A stretch of DNA of 39,481 bases from Pantoea stewartii subsp. stewartii (GCF_008801695.1 NZ_VZPF01000048.1:1-39481); one strand, 5' to 3'. Counted from the stretch's first letter, positions 7,980-17,072 are shown. A program made the numbers and translations. The notes: generated by a model not told the origin, from the sequence alone.

Positions 7980-8150
7980 ATGATGGATTATTTCCACAAT
8001 AGCGCTATTTCAGAAGATAAAGACGATGAATGGGATACGTCAGCTAACTGCAAAGTATGCGGTCAAAAATTCCACGATGCGTTTTGTGTCTTCGACAGCT
8101 ATTCGCTGTACGGAGATCCGGGCAGGAAACCTCTACGCACGTTCAGATGA
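7980..8150 (+). CDS. Small CxxC protein, possible zinc ribbon
   Basis: An open frame of 56 codons begins with MMDYFHNSAISEDKDDEWD and contains CKVCGQKFHDAFC (residues 24-36), a CxxC followed by His and a third Cys, as in small metal-binding proteins. The acidic N-terminus and clean Cys/His spacing look like a real protein. The ribosome site (AGAGAAC) is weak, and I do not recognise the family. It is divergent from the integrase and may belong to the same island. A chance frame remains possible. Confidence 0.45.
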   Translation: MMDYFHNSAISEDKDDEWDTSANCKVCGQKFHDAFCVFDSYSLYGDPGRKPLRTFR

Positions 8151-8431
8151 ACAGGCGCTGTAATAGCAAGTGAGACAGTTTCACTAATATCAGGAGGCGC
8201 AGATAAATTACGGGGTTCTGATCGTCGTGCTACCGCTTCATGAGTGCGCCCCCTGCCATAAATTATGAGGCGCACCGCCAGCAAGATCTCTGCAATACCT
8301 GCCCCGGGATACAGGAGAGATTAACGATAACAAGGCACTCTCGGGTTGACCATGTGGTCAGAATGCATTTGATACAGCGGCACTGCACTCTTACATTGAA
8401 AATGAAACAATTGCGCGTAACACCAGCCGCT

Positions 8432-8725
8432 TCAGCTCTTGCTAAACGTATAGTTAAAAACTCGTCCGTTTTGAGTTTGCACAGTAAGCGTCTTTCCCGC
8501 CGATGTATCCAGGGCTCTGGCCTGACTGTATTTCCACATCATGACCTGCTGCCCGTTGGGATAAGGTGATTCTGTATCAGGCGGTCCAAACATACGAATG
8601 AGCTCCGCGCGTGTCGTCTGACCGGGTTTAATCTTCTGAATAGTCGCCGTATCGAAATTGTGTCCCACAGAGTTAGAACATGCAGCAAGAACCCACACCA
8701 GGCCCATGATAATTAGTGATCGCAT
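8432..8725 (-). CDS. BamE/SmpA-like outer-membrane lipoprotein
   Basis: The 97-residue precursor has a lipoprotein signal ending in LAAC, with Cys16 as the acylation site, followed by Ser-Asn, which favours outer-membrane sorting. The mature part, ATIQKIKPGQTTRAEL then MFGPPDTESPYPNG and VMMWKY, matches the SmpA/OmlA (BamE-like) fold, known in BamE and OsmE-type proteins. It is shorter than or different from core BamE, so a stress or envelope accessory role is likelier. It stands alone, with no operon partner. Confidence 0.8.
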   Translation of the reverse strand: MRSLIIMGLVWVLAACSNSVGHNFDTATIQKIKPGQTTRAELIRMFGPPDTESPYPNGQQVMMWKYSQARALDTSAGKTLTVQTQNGRVFNYTFSKS

Positions 8726-9183
8726 TACGTTGTTCCCGGAGATGAGTTTGACATGCGTTGCATCGCGCTGTGTTACAAGGGTTGTACTATCTTCTTATGA
8801 TATCGGCAAAATAAGCATTCACTGCAATAAATGTCCGAATGCGTATTATGGCCTACAGACCGCCCGATGGCGTACTAAAATTCCGTACTGGCATGTCGAC
8901 ATTATTAAAAACGTTGCGTGATGAATTACCGCTGCTCTCTGTCAATACGATTTCCGGTTTCGCCACCGCGAGACAAAGGCTGAAGGTGACGGCTATGGCC
9001 GTGCTGCATGTGGACGACTCGCCTGTTTACCCTGACGACATTCGTTAATTCTGCTGCCTGAATGACATCGATAAAGCCCTATTTTTCAGGCTGTTAGCCA
9101 GACATCACTCTTTAAAACACCCATTCAATTTCGTATGCCACCCAGGATTGATCGCCACGTCATGCTGAACGTCAGCTTACCGG
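8726..9183. other. Intergenic stretch without a supported gene
   Basis: Short open frames of 60-90 codons exist but none has family resemblance or a good ribosome site. No repeat or RNA gene was seen. Confidence 0.4.
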
Positions 9184-9213
9184 CAAAAAAATGCAGGCCG
9201 TTAACTGGCCTGC
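9184..9213 (-). terminator. Rho-independent terminator, probably for dabBA
   Basis: On the minus strand GCAGGCC, a 7-nt loop and GGCCTGC form a 7-bp GC-rich stem followed by A then seven Ts. It lies about 170 bp past the dabA stop in the same direction. No other gene ends nearby. Confidence 0.7.
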
Positions 9214-9379
9214 TCGCGTTATCCTGAAAATGGTTGAAACGATTTTTATGCCTGTAAAAAGGGACAGTTGCCCCTTTGTACAGAATAAAAAAATCACCTG
9301 TTAGTTACACTGTAACTTTTTTTGGTCTGGCAGACAGTCGCTTCATTTTTTCAGCGAAGGCCTTAGTACACAGGCGTTC

Positions 9380-11920
9380 TTATAGTCTCTCCAGACTCAG
9401 TGGGAGCCAGTTACCCTGTGCATAGCGTGCCAGACCGGCCTCCTCAAAGCGCCAGAGATGGAGCCAGCCGTTATCGAGCAGTTTCCGGATAACCTCATGC
9501 TTACCAATCACTGCGTCAATGGCATTTTGCGGCGCGTCGATAACAACGGTCAGGCGCAACGGCTCGTGCATCCAGTGCTCGCCGTCATGGAGCGACTGAC
9601 GTGATAAACCGATCCGCAGATCGCCGCCATTGCCCTCAAAGACACCGATGCGGCCCCCCACTACGTTGTGCAGCACCTTATTGCCGCTCCCCAACCTTTG
9701 CGGATCGCATGTTGACGCGTGGTACTGCCAGTTGATCCAGTGTGTGACCAGCATGGGTGCGGTCATCAGGCCTTCCAGTAGACTGCCATCACTATCCTGA
9801 CTCGCATCGTAGTCATGCAGAAAGCTGCGCCCGCCCAGGACTACGCCACGACTTCTGTGACGAGGGGCAATAAGAAAGGCTGCGTTGCCCGAAAGACCCC
9901 ATTCGGGACGGGTTTGTGCCCCGTCATTAGCGCGACGGCGTAGTTGTCCGAGCAACACATCTTCGGGCGCACGCGGGTCCAGCTTAAGGGCGGGTGCCCG
10001 CTCGCGGCGGACCTGATCACTGGCTTGATTAAAAATCGGTTGCAATCGCTCACAGCGGGCGCGCGCACTTTGCGGCAACAAATCGAGATCAAACCACTCG
10101 ATTTCATCGGTAGTCGTGTTATGCAGGGCGGCCACAAACGTCGTAGAGTCCGGAATCACTGTTCCTTGCGCTTGCAGCCCCTGGCGAACCTGTGGTTCGT
10201 TAAGCAATTGCGCCAGGCTGCGTGCATTCACTTCACCGGTCTGGCCACAACAGGCACCACAGTCCAGTGCCGCTGCGTGGGCATTGTTAGCTGACTGGCT
10301 GCCATGTCCAACGAGGAGCACTATAGGTGCCAGATGCTGTTCCAGGCCCATGGCATGAAGAACCCCGGCAGCGAGCTTAACTTTAGCCTCAGTATCCAGC
10401 CCAACCAGTTGTGGGCGGCACGTCTCCCGAAACCGCGCAGGTAAGCCAGCAAGATCATCTCTGGCACGTGCTTTATTGCCCGGGCGTAACCAGTTTACCA
10501 GCTTGACCGAGTAGCCCAGTCCAACCGCTTCCACAAACGAGAAGGCAGCCCCCGGCCAGCGGCTAATCGCATTCCATTGATCGGCCATGGCAAATCGGGC
10601 GTGACGCGAACGACTGGCCTGGCTTTGCAGTGCCGCATCGGCTTTATATTGCGAACCCGCCTCCACGATACGGTCAGCGACCTCCAGGGAAGGCGCAAGT
10701 AAGCCGGGTAACTGGGGACGGCGGGCTTGCGTGCCCAGCGGTGTGTAGGCAACGGGAAGGCCAAAGAATCCTGCAAAACCGATGGTCTGTATACCAGCAC
10801 TCACGGTCTCAAGCGCACGGCGCAACGGTTCACTGCGCACATCAATGCAGAAAGCAGCCTGTGCTTCGATTGCCTGATGTTCCGTACCATGACCGTTTGC
10901 CGAGGCCAGCCGATGTGCCAACTCACGCTGATAGCCAATCTCCAGCGCCAGTTGCCATACTTCCTCAACCAGCATCGCCTGTTCCGCCGCCTCCAGCACC
11001 TGGTGAGCCTGTTTCCAGGCGTGCTGAAGCGAAGCAAGCGCGTGCCGGGTTGCTGCATCATCTTTGCATTCCAACAGGATTACGCCCCAGGCTAAGCGAA
11101 TCGTCAGCAACTCGCGCAGGTGTGGGTCCTTACCCCCCGCCAGTCCCGCCTGCCAGCTCAGAAAGGCACACCAGGAAGCCCACCCATTCACGGTAAGCAG
11201 TACCGATTCCAGATAATCCGCCCATACAGCTTCAGGCAGGCCCAGACGTGCGATAAGCCAACGCTCCGCATCGGTAGCATTATCGGGTAAGGCATTGATA
11301 GCATTTGTGATATGGGGCAACCCCATTAACAAACCGATACCCTGATCGTGTCCCAGCGTATCCCGCCAGAAGGCATATAAGCCCTGTCGCTGAGGTTGCC
11401 AGTTCGCCTGATCTTCATCGAAGTAGGCGGCGCAGGTTTGACCAACCTGGTGCGTGATAGCCTGCCGCCAGGATAATCTCTGGTGCCGATCAGGATCGTT
11501 GTCGAGCACGTCGATTAGCAGCGGCAATTGCACTGGTGAGGTTCTTGCCTGTAACGCATCCAGGCACTGTTCAGCCGTCAGACCGGTCGCTTGTGCTTCG
11601 GGCAGTTGATGTAGCGCCAGATTGAGATCGGCAAGGCTGATACGGCCCTCGCGCCAGGCCAGGAACTGCTGATCGCGCGATGGGAATACCTGGATACCGC
11701 CGAGTACCGCCATCCGGGCGGCGACCCTGCGTACCGGCATGCCAATACGCGACCAGTGAGGGTTGACAGCAATGGCGCGATCCAGCGGCCATGTAGGTGC
11801 AATCGCCTGGCAGGCCTGGCTGCAAGCCTGCTCAATTGCAGCATGCCGGGAACAGGCGTTTTGTGTCGATTGCGTCAGGCTCGCCGAACCGGTTTTTTCG
11901 TTATTGACTAAGGTATCCAT
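9380..11920 (-). CDS. dabA: DabA (DUF2309), inorganic-carbon uptake subunit
   Basis: The 846-residue cytoplasmic protein belongs to the DUF2309/DabA family, which pairs with the membrane protein DabB to accumulate bicarbonate, using a beta-carbonic-anhydrase-like zinc site. The proposed ligands are visible: Cys358 and Asp360 in AAFCIDVRSE, His539 in LLVGHGS, and Cys554 in the LDCGACCGQ stretch. The second Gly of the usual CGACGG is Cys here. Length is normal for the family. ATG 11920 follows GGAGAG. The gene lies 29 bp after dabB in one transcription unit, with a divergent LysR gene at the head. A role in CO2/bicarbonate supply for biosynthetic carboxylases at low CO2 is the likely use. Confidence 0.93.
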   Translation of the reverse strand: MDTLVNNEKTGSASLTQSTQNACSRHAAIEQACSQACQAIAPTWPLDRAIAVNPHWSRIGMPVRRVAARMAVLGGIQVFPSRDQQFLAWREGRISLADLNLALHQLPEAQATGLTAEQCLDALQARTSPVQLPLLIDVLDNDPDRHQRLSWRQAITHQVGQTCAAYFDEDQANWQPQRQGLYAFWRDTLGHDQGIGLLMGLPHITNAINALPDNATDAERWLIARLGLPEAVWADYLESVLLTVNGWASWCAFLSWQAGLAGGKDPHLRELLTIRLAWGVILLECKDDAATRHALASLQHAWKQAHQVLEAAEQAMLVEEVWQLALEIGYQRELAHRLASANGHGTEHQAIEAQAAFCIDVRSEPLRRALETVSAGIQTIGFAGFFGLPVAYTPLGTQARRPQLPGLLAPSLEVADRIVEAGSQYKADAALQSQASRSRHARFAMADQWNAISRWPGAAFSFVEAVGLGYSVKLVNWLRPGNKARARDDLAGLPARFRETCRPQLVGLDTEAKVKLAAGVLHAMGLEQHLAPIVLLVGHGSQSANNAHAAALDCGACCGQTGEVNARSLAQLLNEPQVRQGLQAQGTVIPDSTTFVAALHNTTTDEIEWFDLDLLPQSARARCERLQPIFNQASDQVRRERAPALKLDPRAPEDVLLGQLRRRANDGAQTRPEWGLSGNAAFLIAPRHRSRGVVLGGRSFLHDYDASQDSDGSLLEGLMTAPMLVTHWINWQYHASTCDPQRLGSGNKVLHNVVGGRIGVFEGNGGDLRIGLSRQSLHDGEHWMHEPLRLTVVIDAPQNAIDAVIGKHEVIRKLLDNGWLHLWRFEEAGLARYAQGNWLPLSLERL

Positions 11921-11949
11921 CAGTAGGCTCTCCAGTTTATTCGTATGGT

Positions 11950-13515
11950 TCAGCTCAGCCTGTCAGCAACAGGCGCGGTTGGCACTTCAGGTTCAACGTG
12001 TATGGAAACCCGGGATGTGAGGTTAGCTGGCCATAAGCGCAGCGCCAGACGTGTGAAGGCTTCGTCAAGGTAAAAACCCGCATAGCTCCATTGACGCAAG
12101 CGCGACAGGTGTTGTGGCTGCTTTTGTAATAACACCTGACAGAGATACAGGGCCGCCATGCCTGCCAGCGCGATCAGACCCAGACTGTCATCCGGCATAT
12201 CCTGCAGGCCAAGCGGCAGCGCATGTGCTGACAGCGCAACTGTCGTCAGACCGATCACCGTGACGCACCCGAAAAGAAGCTGCGCCGACTTTCCAGACCC
12301 GCCCTCTGAAGCCTCGGGTAACCACAGTAACGGTGCCCAGGCCATACCAAGCACCACACTCCACCACCAGGGCCAGGCGGCAAGACCTGAGAGCATCAGC
12401 ACCAGAAACACGGCGGTAATTGTCAGCACGGGGGCAAAAAACACGCTAAGGGTGCTGGGCAAAGCGGCCCGGTGCAAAGCCTGCAGGCGAGTGTCTCTTA
12501 CACCTTCCGAGGCCGACAGGAAAGCATGGGCTTTATAGAGTGAATGGCCAATCAGATGCAGTGCCGCCAGCGTATAAAGGCCAAGCGCGCATTCGAGCAG
12601 CATGAAGCCCATCTGCGCAACGGTCGACCAGGCCAACCGCACTTTGATACTGATGCGAGTCAACATGACAATGCCTGCCAGCACAGCGGTCGCCAGCGCG
12701 AAAATCAGCAACAGGATGCGCGCAGCGTTTGCCTGATCTAACATGGGAGCGAAGCGCATAAGCACAAAGCCACCCAGATTGACGACGCCAGCATGCAAGA
12801 GCGCGGATACCGGTGTTGGCGCCTCCATCACCTGTATCAACCAGCCATGCACGGGTAGCAAGGCCGTACGAAAGATGACCGCCATTACGAGCAGAACGGC
12901 ACTCGCCTGTAAGGACAGGGACATGCCATGCTGAGCGATATGCATCCCCAGAGCTGACAGCGAGAAACTACCTACATCCCACCAGGCGAGCGCGGCAGCG
13001 CCAAGCAACATCACGTCAGCCATGCGATCCGCAATGTGCTTTTTGTGTGCCGCAAGCCGCGCAAAAGGCCGATCGGGATAAAAGCAAAGCAAGTGCTGAA
13101 GTGCCACACCGACTGCGGCCCAGGCCGCGATGAGCAGCAGCCAGTTATCGGCGATCACGAGCAGATGCACGCTGCACAGCACAACGGCCAGTGCGCCAAT
13201 ATAGCCTCGCTGGTTGGCTTCCCCTTCAAGGTAACGCGCAGAAAATGAAGCGATAACCTTACCCAGCACTTGCACCAGTAAAGCCAAAACCAGGCCAAAA
13301 GAGGTTGCCATTATTACGCCCGTCCATTGCGCACCACTGATGCCCGCGGCAAGACACAGTCCGGTTAAGGCAATGGTACTCAACGAGACTCCCTGTAATA
13401 CACGCCAAAGCATCGGCGTGGTAATCCAACTAAACCGCGTCAGTCCCGCTAATGCGGCCATTAGAAATGCTGGCGCCAAAAAACAGACCAGATGCAGAAC
13501 ATCAAGGATATTCAT
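11950..13515 (-). CDS. dabB: DabB, NuoL/Mrp-like membrane subunit of the Dab carbon transporter
   Basis: The 521-residue polytopic protein is of the proton-conducting NADH-dehydrogenase/Mrp antiporter family (NuoL-like). Many hydrophobic segments and the family core around VHGWLIQVMEAPTPVSALLHAG are visible, including a conserved-type Lys/His helix region near residues 310-335 (LIGHSLYKAHAFL). In the Dab complex it is thought to couple ion flow to vectorial CO2 hydration by DabA. It lacks other complex I neighbours and is next to dabA, which fixes its identity. ATG 13515 follows GAGGGAAATACA. It is first gene of the dabBA unit, 98 bp from the divergent LysR regulator. Confidence 0.92.
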   Translation of the reverse strand: MNILDVLHLVCFLAPAFLMAALAGLTRFSWITTPMLWRVLQGVSLSTIALTGLCLAAGISGAQWTGVIMATSFGLVLALLVQVLGKVIASFSARYLEGEANQRGYIGALAVVLCSVHLLVIADNWLLLIAAWAAVGVALQHLLCFYPDRPFARLAAHKKHIADRMADVMLLGAAALAWWDVGSFSLSALGMHIAQHGMSLSLQASAVLLVMAVIFRTALLPVHGWLIQVMEAPTPVSALLHAGVVNLGGFVLMRFAPMLDQANAARILLLIFALATAVLAGIVMLTRISIKVRLAWSTVAQMGFMLLECALGLYTLAALHLIGHSLYKAHAFLSASEGVRDTRLQALHRAALPSTLSVFFAPVLTITAVFLVLMLSGLAAWPWWWSVVLGMAWAPLLWLPEASEGGSGKSAQLLFGCVTVIGLTTVALSAHALPLGLQDMPDDSLGLIALAGMAALYLCQVLLQKQPQHLSRLRQWSYAGFYLDEAFTRLALRLWPANLTSRVSIHVEPEVPTAPVADRLS

Positions 13516-13613
13516 TGTATTTCCCTCATACGCTTAATTAGCCGTATGGTCATTGACCTGAACTATTCTGTAAAATATATTTATTTGCACATTTCAATAT
13601 TAAAAAACGAACA

Positions 13614-14516
13614 ATGAACCTCAACCAGTTGAATTTTCATCACCTTTATTATTTCTGGCGCGTGGCCAGGCTTGGGCATCTGACGCGGGCTGCCGAAGAG
13701 TTGGCCACCTCGCAATCGGCCGTTTCGGTGCAAATTCGGCAACTGGAGGATCGACTTGGAGAAAGTTTGTTAATCCGTAAAGGTCGCCGTCTGATGCTGA
13801 CAGACACAGGTCAGCTGGTTATGGCCTATGCCGACAACATCTTTGGTCTGAGCCAGGAGATGTTGGGACGGTTAAAAGGCACGTCAGCCGGTGTTACACG
13901 GTTACGCGTGGGCAGCGTGGCAACGCTGTCGCGAAATTATCAGGAAAACTGGATTCGGCCCGCGCTTACCGACCCTGCCATAGTACTGACACTGGAGTCC
14001 GGATTACTGGAGGGCCTGCTGGTCAGGCTGACGCAGCATAAGCTGGATGTGGTGCTGGCTAATGAGACAGTACCTGCCGATCCCGATCGTCCGTTGCGCT
14101 GCGTGTTCCTGGGCAGCCAGTCTATCTCCGTCGTCGGCCCCGCGAGCAAATGGGCGTCACAAAGCCTGCGCATCCCGGAAGACCTGGATGGCGTGGAGAT
14201 TGCCCTGCCCGGCCCGCGCCATGCCCTGCGTGCGCAATTTGATGCTTTATGTTCTAAGGCCGGCGTGACGCCAAGACTGCGAGCCGAGGTGGACGACATG
14301 GCGATGCTGCGTCTGATCGCCCGCGACAGCGGCTGGCTCACCGTGTTGCCCGAGGTTGTGGTTCAGGATGAGCTACGCGCCGGCATTCTTGTCTCCGTGG
14401 GCCAGTCAGACGAACTGCAGGAGCGCTTCTTTGCCATCACAACACCACACCGGCATCGTATTGACGTGCTGGAGCAACTGCTGGCAGGGGCGCAAAAATT
14501 ACAGGTGCCCAACTGA
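13614..14516 (+). CDS. LysR-type regulator (NhaR-like), likely controls dabBA
   Basis: The 300-residue protein has the LysR N-terminal winged helix (NLNQLNFHHLYYFWRVARLGHLTRAAEELATSQ, then SAVSVQIRQLEDRLGE) and a C-terminal effector domain from about residue 90. The N-terminus resembles NhaR-type members. It is divergent from dabB across 98 bp of AT-rich DNA, the classic layout for a LysR activator of the neighbouring operon; dab operons elsewhere often carry a LysR gene. The effector is not evident. The assignment of target is inference from position. Confidence 0.88.
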   Translation: MNLNQLNFHHLYYFWRVARLGHLTRAAEELATSQSAVSVQIRQLEDRLGESLLIRKGRRLMLTDTGQLVMAYADNIFGLSQEMLGRLKGTSAGVTRLRVGSVATLSRNYQENWIRPALTDPAIVLTLESGLLEGLLVRLTQHKLDVVLANETVPADPDRPLRCVFLGSQSISVVGPASKWASQSLRIPEDLDGVEIALPGPRHALRAQFDALCSKAGVTPRLRAEVDDMAMLRLIARDSGWLTVLPEVVVQDELRAGILVSVGQSDELQERFFAITTPHRHRIDVLEQLLAGAQKLQVPN

Positions 14517-14697
14517 GTATCACGCCGATTGCAGGTTGCCTGGCAATGTATTGAATCGTCCAATAGCTAGAATTATGAGCTTTCACACTAAAATATAAAT
14601 TTGAGTTGGTGTTAAAAATACAGATGAACGTCGTGTAAATTTCACACATTTTCAGATGCCCAGGAATTTTCATTGCAATTTCCACTGCAGGCATTAC

Positions 14698-14731
14698 CCT
14701 GTATATAAAACGCATACATTTTATATACAGG
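14698..14731. promoter_or_regulatory. Perfect 13-bp inverted repeat touching the parD-like start: probable autoregulatory operator
   Basis: Arms CCTGTATATAAAA (14698-14710) and TTTTATATACAGG (14719-14731) flank an 8-bp spacer. The right arm ends directly against ATG 14732, so the repeat overlaps the ribosome site (ACAGG), and its AT-rich arms could also hold the -10 element. Ribbon-helix-helix antitoxin-type proteins commonly bind such repeats at their own promoters. Binding by the ParD-like protein is inference; an RNA hairpin masking translation is the alternative. Confidence 0.75.
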
Positions 14732-14980
14732 ATGAGTATGGGCATCGTAAAAATATCCGACGTGATGCATGAGAATCTTCGTATTGCCAGTCAGGCAATG
14801 AGCCGCTCGATCAACTCGCAGGCTGAGCACTGGTTAAAACTGGGCATGCTGGCCGAGCTCTATCCGCAGTTAACGCAAAACGAACTGGCGCAAACGCTCA
14901 TTCGCATAGAAATGAACGGCGGTGCCGATATTCGCCAGGTGCTGCATAAGAGTGACCTGGCCTCACAGGGAGAAGTGTAA
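14732..14980 (+). CDS. ParD-like protein co-translated with methionine aminopeptidase
   Basis: The 82-residue protein (MSMGIVKISDVMHENLRIASQAMSR) fits the ParD_like family of small presumed ribbon-helix-helix proteins: an N-terminal strand, then helices with SINSQAEHWLKLG. A second ATG at 14738 is also possible. Its TAA overlaps the ATG of the next gene (TAATG), so it is tightly coupled with map. The perfect inverted repeat at its start suggests self-repression. There is no ParE toxin beside it; the only partner is an enzyme. A link of this family to extra map genes is known from annotation, but the biochemical relation is not established to my knowledge. Confidence 0.8.
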   Translation: MSMGIVKISDVMHENLRIASQAMSRSINSQAEHWLKLGMLAELYPQLTQNELAQTLIRIEMNGGADIRQVLHKSDLASQGEV

Positions 14981-15765
14981 TGGGAACAGTGAAAATACAT
15001 TCCGCCGAAGAAATCGAAAAAGCTCGCGCGGCAGGTCATGCTGCAGCACAGGTACTGGCCATGATCACACCGCACGTTCGTCCAGGCATTACGACGGAAG
15101 AGCTGGACGATATTTGCCACGATTTTATTGTCAATGAACTCAACGTGACGCCGGCTAATATCGGTTATCACGGTTATACGCGAACCACCTGCACCTCTGT
15201 AAACCACGTTGTCTGTCACGGCATCCCTGCGGCAAAAAAACTGAAAGACGGTGATATCGTGAATATCGATGTCGCCATTATCAAAGATGGCTGGTATGGC
15301 GACACAAGCCGCATGTATTTTGTTGGCACACCGTCCGTGCGCGCCAAACGCCTGGTCGATATCACTTACCAGTCGCTGGTTGCCGGTATTAAAACTGTCC
15401 GTCCTGGCGCGACATTAGGCGATATTGGGGCAGCCATTCAGCGCATTGCTGAAAATGCCGGCTTTTCGGTTGTCAGAGAATATTGCGGTCATGGCGTCGG
15501 CGAGATTTATCATACCGACCCACAAATTTTGCATTACGGTACGCCCGGTGAAGGGATGCCCCTGAAAGCTGGTATGATTTTTACTATCGAGCCGATGATC
15601 AATGCCGGAAAAGCGGGCACCAGCGTGCTTTCCGATGGCTGGACGGTAGTCACAAAGGATCGATCACTCTCCGCACAGTGGGAGCATACCGTTGCCGTTA
15701 CCGACACGGGTTTTGACCTGCTCACGCCCTGGCCCGAGGGAACGGGCGATTATCCCGCTATCTGA
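14980..15765 (+). CDS. map: Type I methionine aminopeptidase, accessory copy
   Basis: The 261-residue pita-bread enzyme removes the initiator Met from new proteins. All five metal ligands are present at the E. coli positions: Asp97 (NIDVAI), Asp108 (WYGDTSRMY), His171 (CGHGVG), Glu204 (FTIEPM) and Glu235 (WEHTVAV). It is therefore expected to be active. Core map normally lies beside rpsB/tsf, so this copy behind a ParD-like gene is probably a second, conditionally expressed enzyme. That the genome has another map is inference. A strong terminator follows the stop. Confidence 0.93.
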   Translation: MGTVKIHSAEEIEKARAAGHAAAQVLAMITPHVRPGITTEELDDICHDFIVNELNVTPANIGYHGYTRTTCTSVNHVVCHGIPAAKKLKDGDIVNIDVAIIKDGWYGDTSRMYFVGTPSVRAKRLVDITYQSLVAGIKTVRPGATLGDIGAAIQRIAENAGFSVVREYCGHGVGEIYHTDPQILHYGTPGEGMPLKAGMIFTIEPMINAGKAGTSVLSDGWTVVTKDRSLSAQWEHTVAVTDTGFDLLTPWPEGTGDYPAI

Positions 15766-15768
15766 GTC

Positions 15769-15799
15769 AATAAAGCCGCCCTTAACAGGCGGCTTTATT
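15769..15799. terminator. Rho-independent terminator after map
   Basis: A 12-bp perfect stem AATAAAGCCGCC/GGCGGCTTTATT has a 7-nt loop and a following TTTTTG. It starts three bases after the map stop and can also act for the convergent GGDEF gene ending at 15829. Confidence 0.92.
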
Positions 15800-15828
15800 T
15801 TTGCGGTATAAGATATCGCGCCCTGTGC

Positions 15829-17072
15829 TTAAAGACCTCGCCATAACTTCAAACCATTACGTCCCGAACGCTTAACGTCATATAACGCTTCATCGGCACG
15901 GCGCAACCATTCGTGTATCGAACTGGCTTTTTCTGCACAGGCAATACCAATACTGACTGAACAGGTAAAATCGGGCGAAGCAGGCAACCGTAACTGCGCA
16001 ATGCGCCACTGAATATGCTCAGCGAGTCTGACGATGCCAGCGTCATCAGCATCACGGACAATGACGCCCAGTTCATCGCCACCAAACCGCGCCGGTGTGT
16101 CTTTAATTCCCACACTGTCACGTAATAAACCCGAAATTTCCGCCAGAAGAAAATCCCCTGCTTCGTGACCATAGGTATCGTTAACATGTTTGAAATGGTC
16201 AACATCGATCATGATCAGGTAAGCTTTACTGTCTCCACGGCGGGTACGCAGAAATTCGCTTTCGAGTCGACGTTCAAAAAGACGTCGATTAGGAATTTGC
16301 AGACCCGGATCCATTAATGCAATACGTTCAAGCTCGCGATTTTTTTGACGCAGCATATACGTCAGATTATGGGATACAACGCTTAACGCCAGCATATAAA
16401 AGGTCGCCAGCGGTAATGTCAGCCAGGCTGTACGCAGGCTGAATGTCATTGATACCGGCGCGCCTTCAAGCGTCCAGACCAGAAGAAAGGCAAACAGAAA
16501 TGACTGAAAGGCGGACAAGAGCTGTGGCCAGCCACCGGCCGCATAGCGGTCGGAAATTAATACTGCCATGATCACAAAACACGGCATGGGACTCAGCGCC
16601 AGCAACGCGACCCAGATACCGCCAAACGCCGCATCAAGCGTGAGATTCATTCTTTCCCTCGCGGTTGAATCACGCGCGGAAGCCGCAAGGCGATAGGCCA
16701 GAGACGGCCAGAGGATGACATTACCGATCAGTAACGGCTTTGTTGAATAATAGGTAATCATTCTGTTTTGTCTGCACTGTTTTGGTAGAAAACGCTGATG
16801 CCAGACAGAACACCGTCATACGCAAGCATGTAATGCATTGATTTTATGTTATCTGAAACAACCGTTTTCATAGTACCACAGCATAAAATCCATTTATTCA
16901 ACAAAGCCATCAGTAACGCAAAAATGGAGATGCCGTGACCCTGTTCGATTAATACAGAAGCGATTGGCATGGCACATAAAATCGTCCCTAATTGACGCAT
17001 TGCGAACATGCGACGTACAAATCGCGTCGATCGCATTTTGAGATGATTATCATCGGGTGAGTAATAGGTCAT
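15829..17072 (-). pseudogene. dgcC: MASE2-GGDEF diguanylate cyclase (DgcC/AdrA-like), split by a MITE
   Basis: Removing the 173-bp MITE plus one 9-bp duplication gives an uninterrupted 353-residue protein. It has a MASE2 membrane sensor (RSTRFVRRMFAMRQLG, then GNVILWPSLAYRLAASA) and a C-terminal GGDEF domain with active-site motif GGDEL and DVDHFKHVNDTYGHEAGD. This is the DgcC/AdrA architecture, which makes c-di-GMP for cellulose and curli control. The inhibitory RxxD site reads GIKD, so product inhibition is probably absent. As it stands, the 104-codon N-terminal piece (17072 to 16758) runs in frame through the MITE, and its TGA overlaps an ATG at 16761 that re-enters the gene in frame for 310 codons. 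A translationally coupled split protein is therefore possible. The symbol is by similarity. Confidence 0.85.
16736..16908 (-). mobile_element. 173-bp IS903-like MITE, copy 1 (in the GGDEF gene)
   Basis: The element has 15-bp terminal repeats GGCTTTGTTGAATAA, like those of the IS903 group of IS5, and no transposase. Perfect 9-bp target duplications ATCAGTAAC lie at 16727-16735 and 16909-16917. It is in the sense orientation relative to the host gene. It carries the A variant (GCATTAC) at the one polymorphic site I noticed. Confidence 0.93.

Noticed and set aside
10630..11196. A 188-codon plus-strand frame inside dabA
   Set aside because: Lies entirely antisense to dabA, Pro/Arg-rich with no resemblance to a protein; the usual shadow of a high-GC codon bias.
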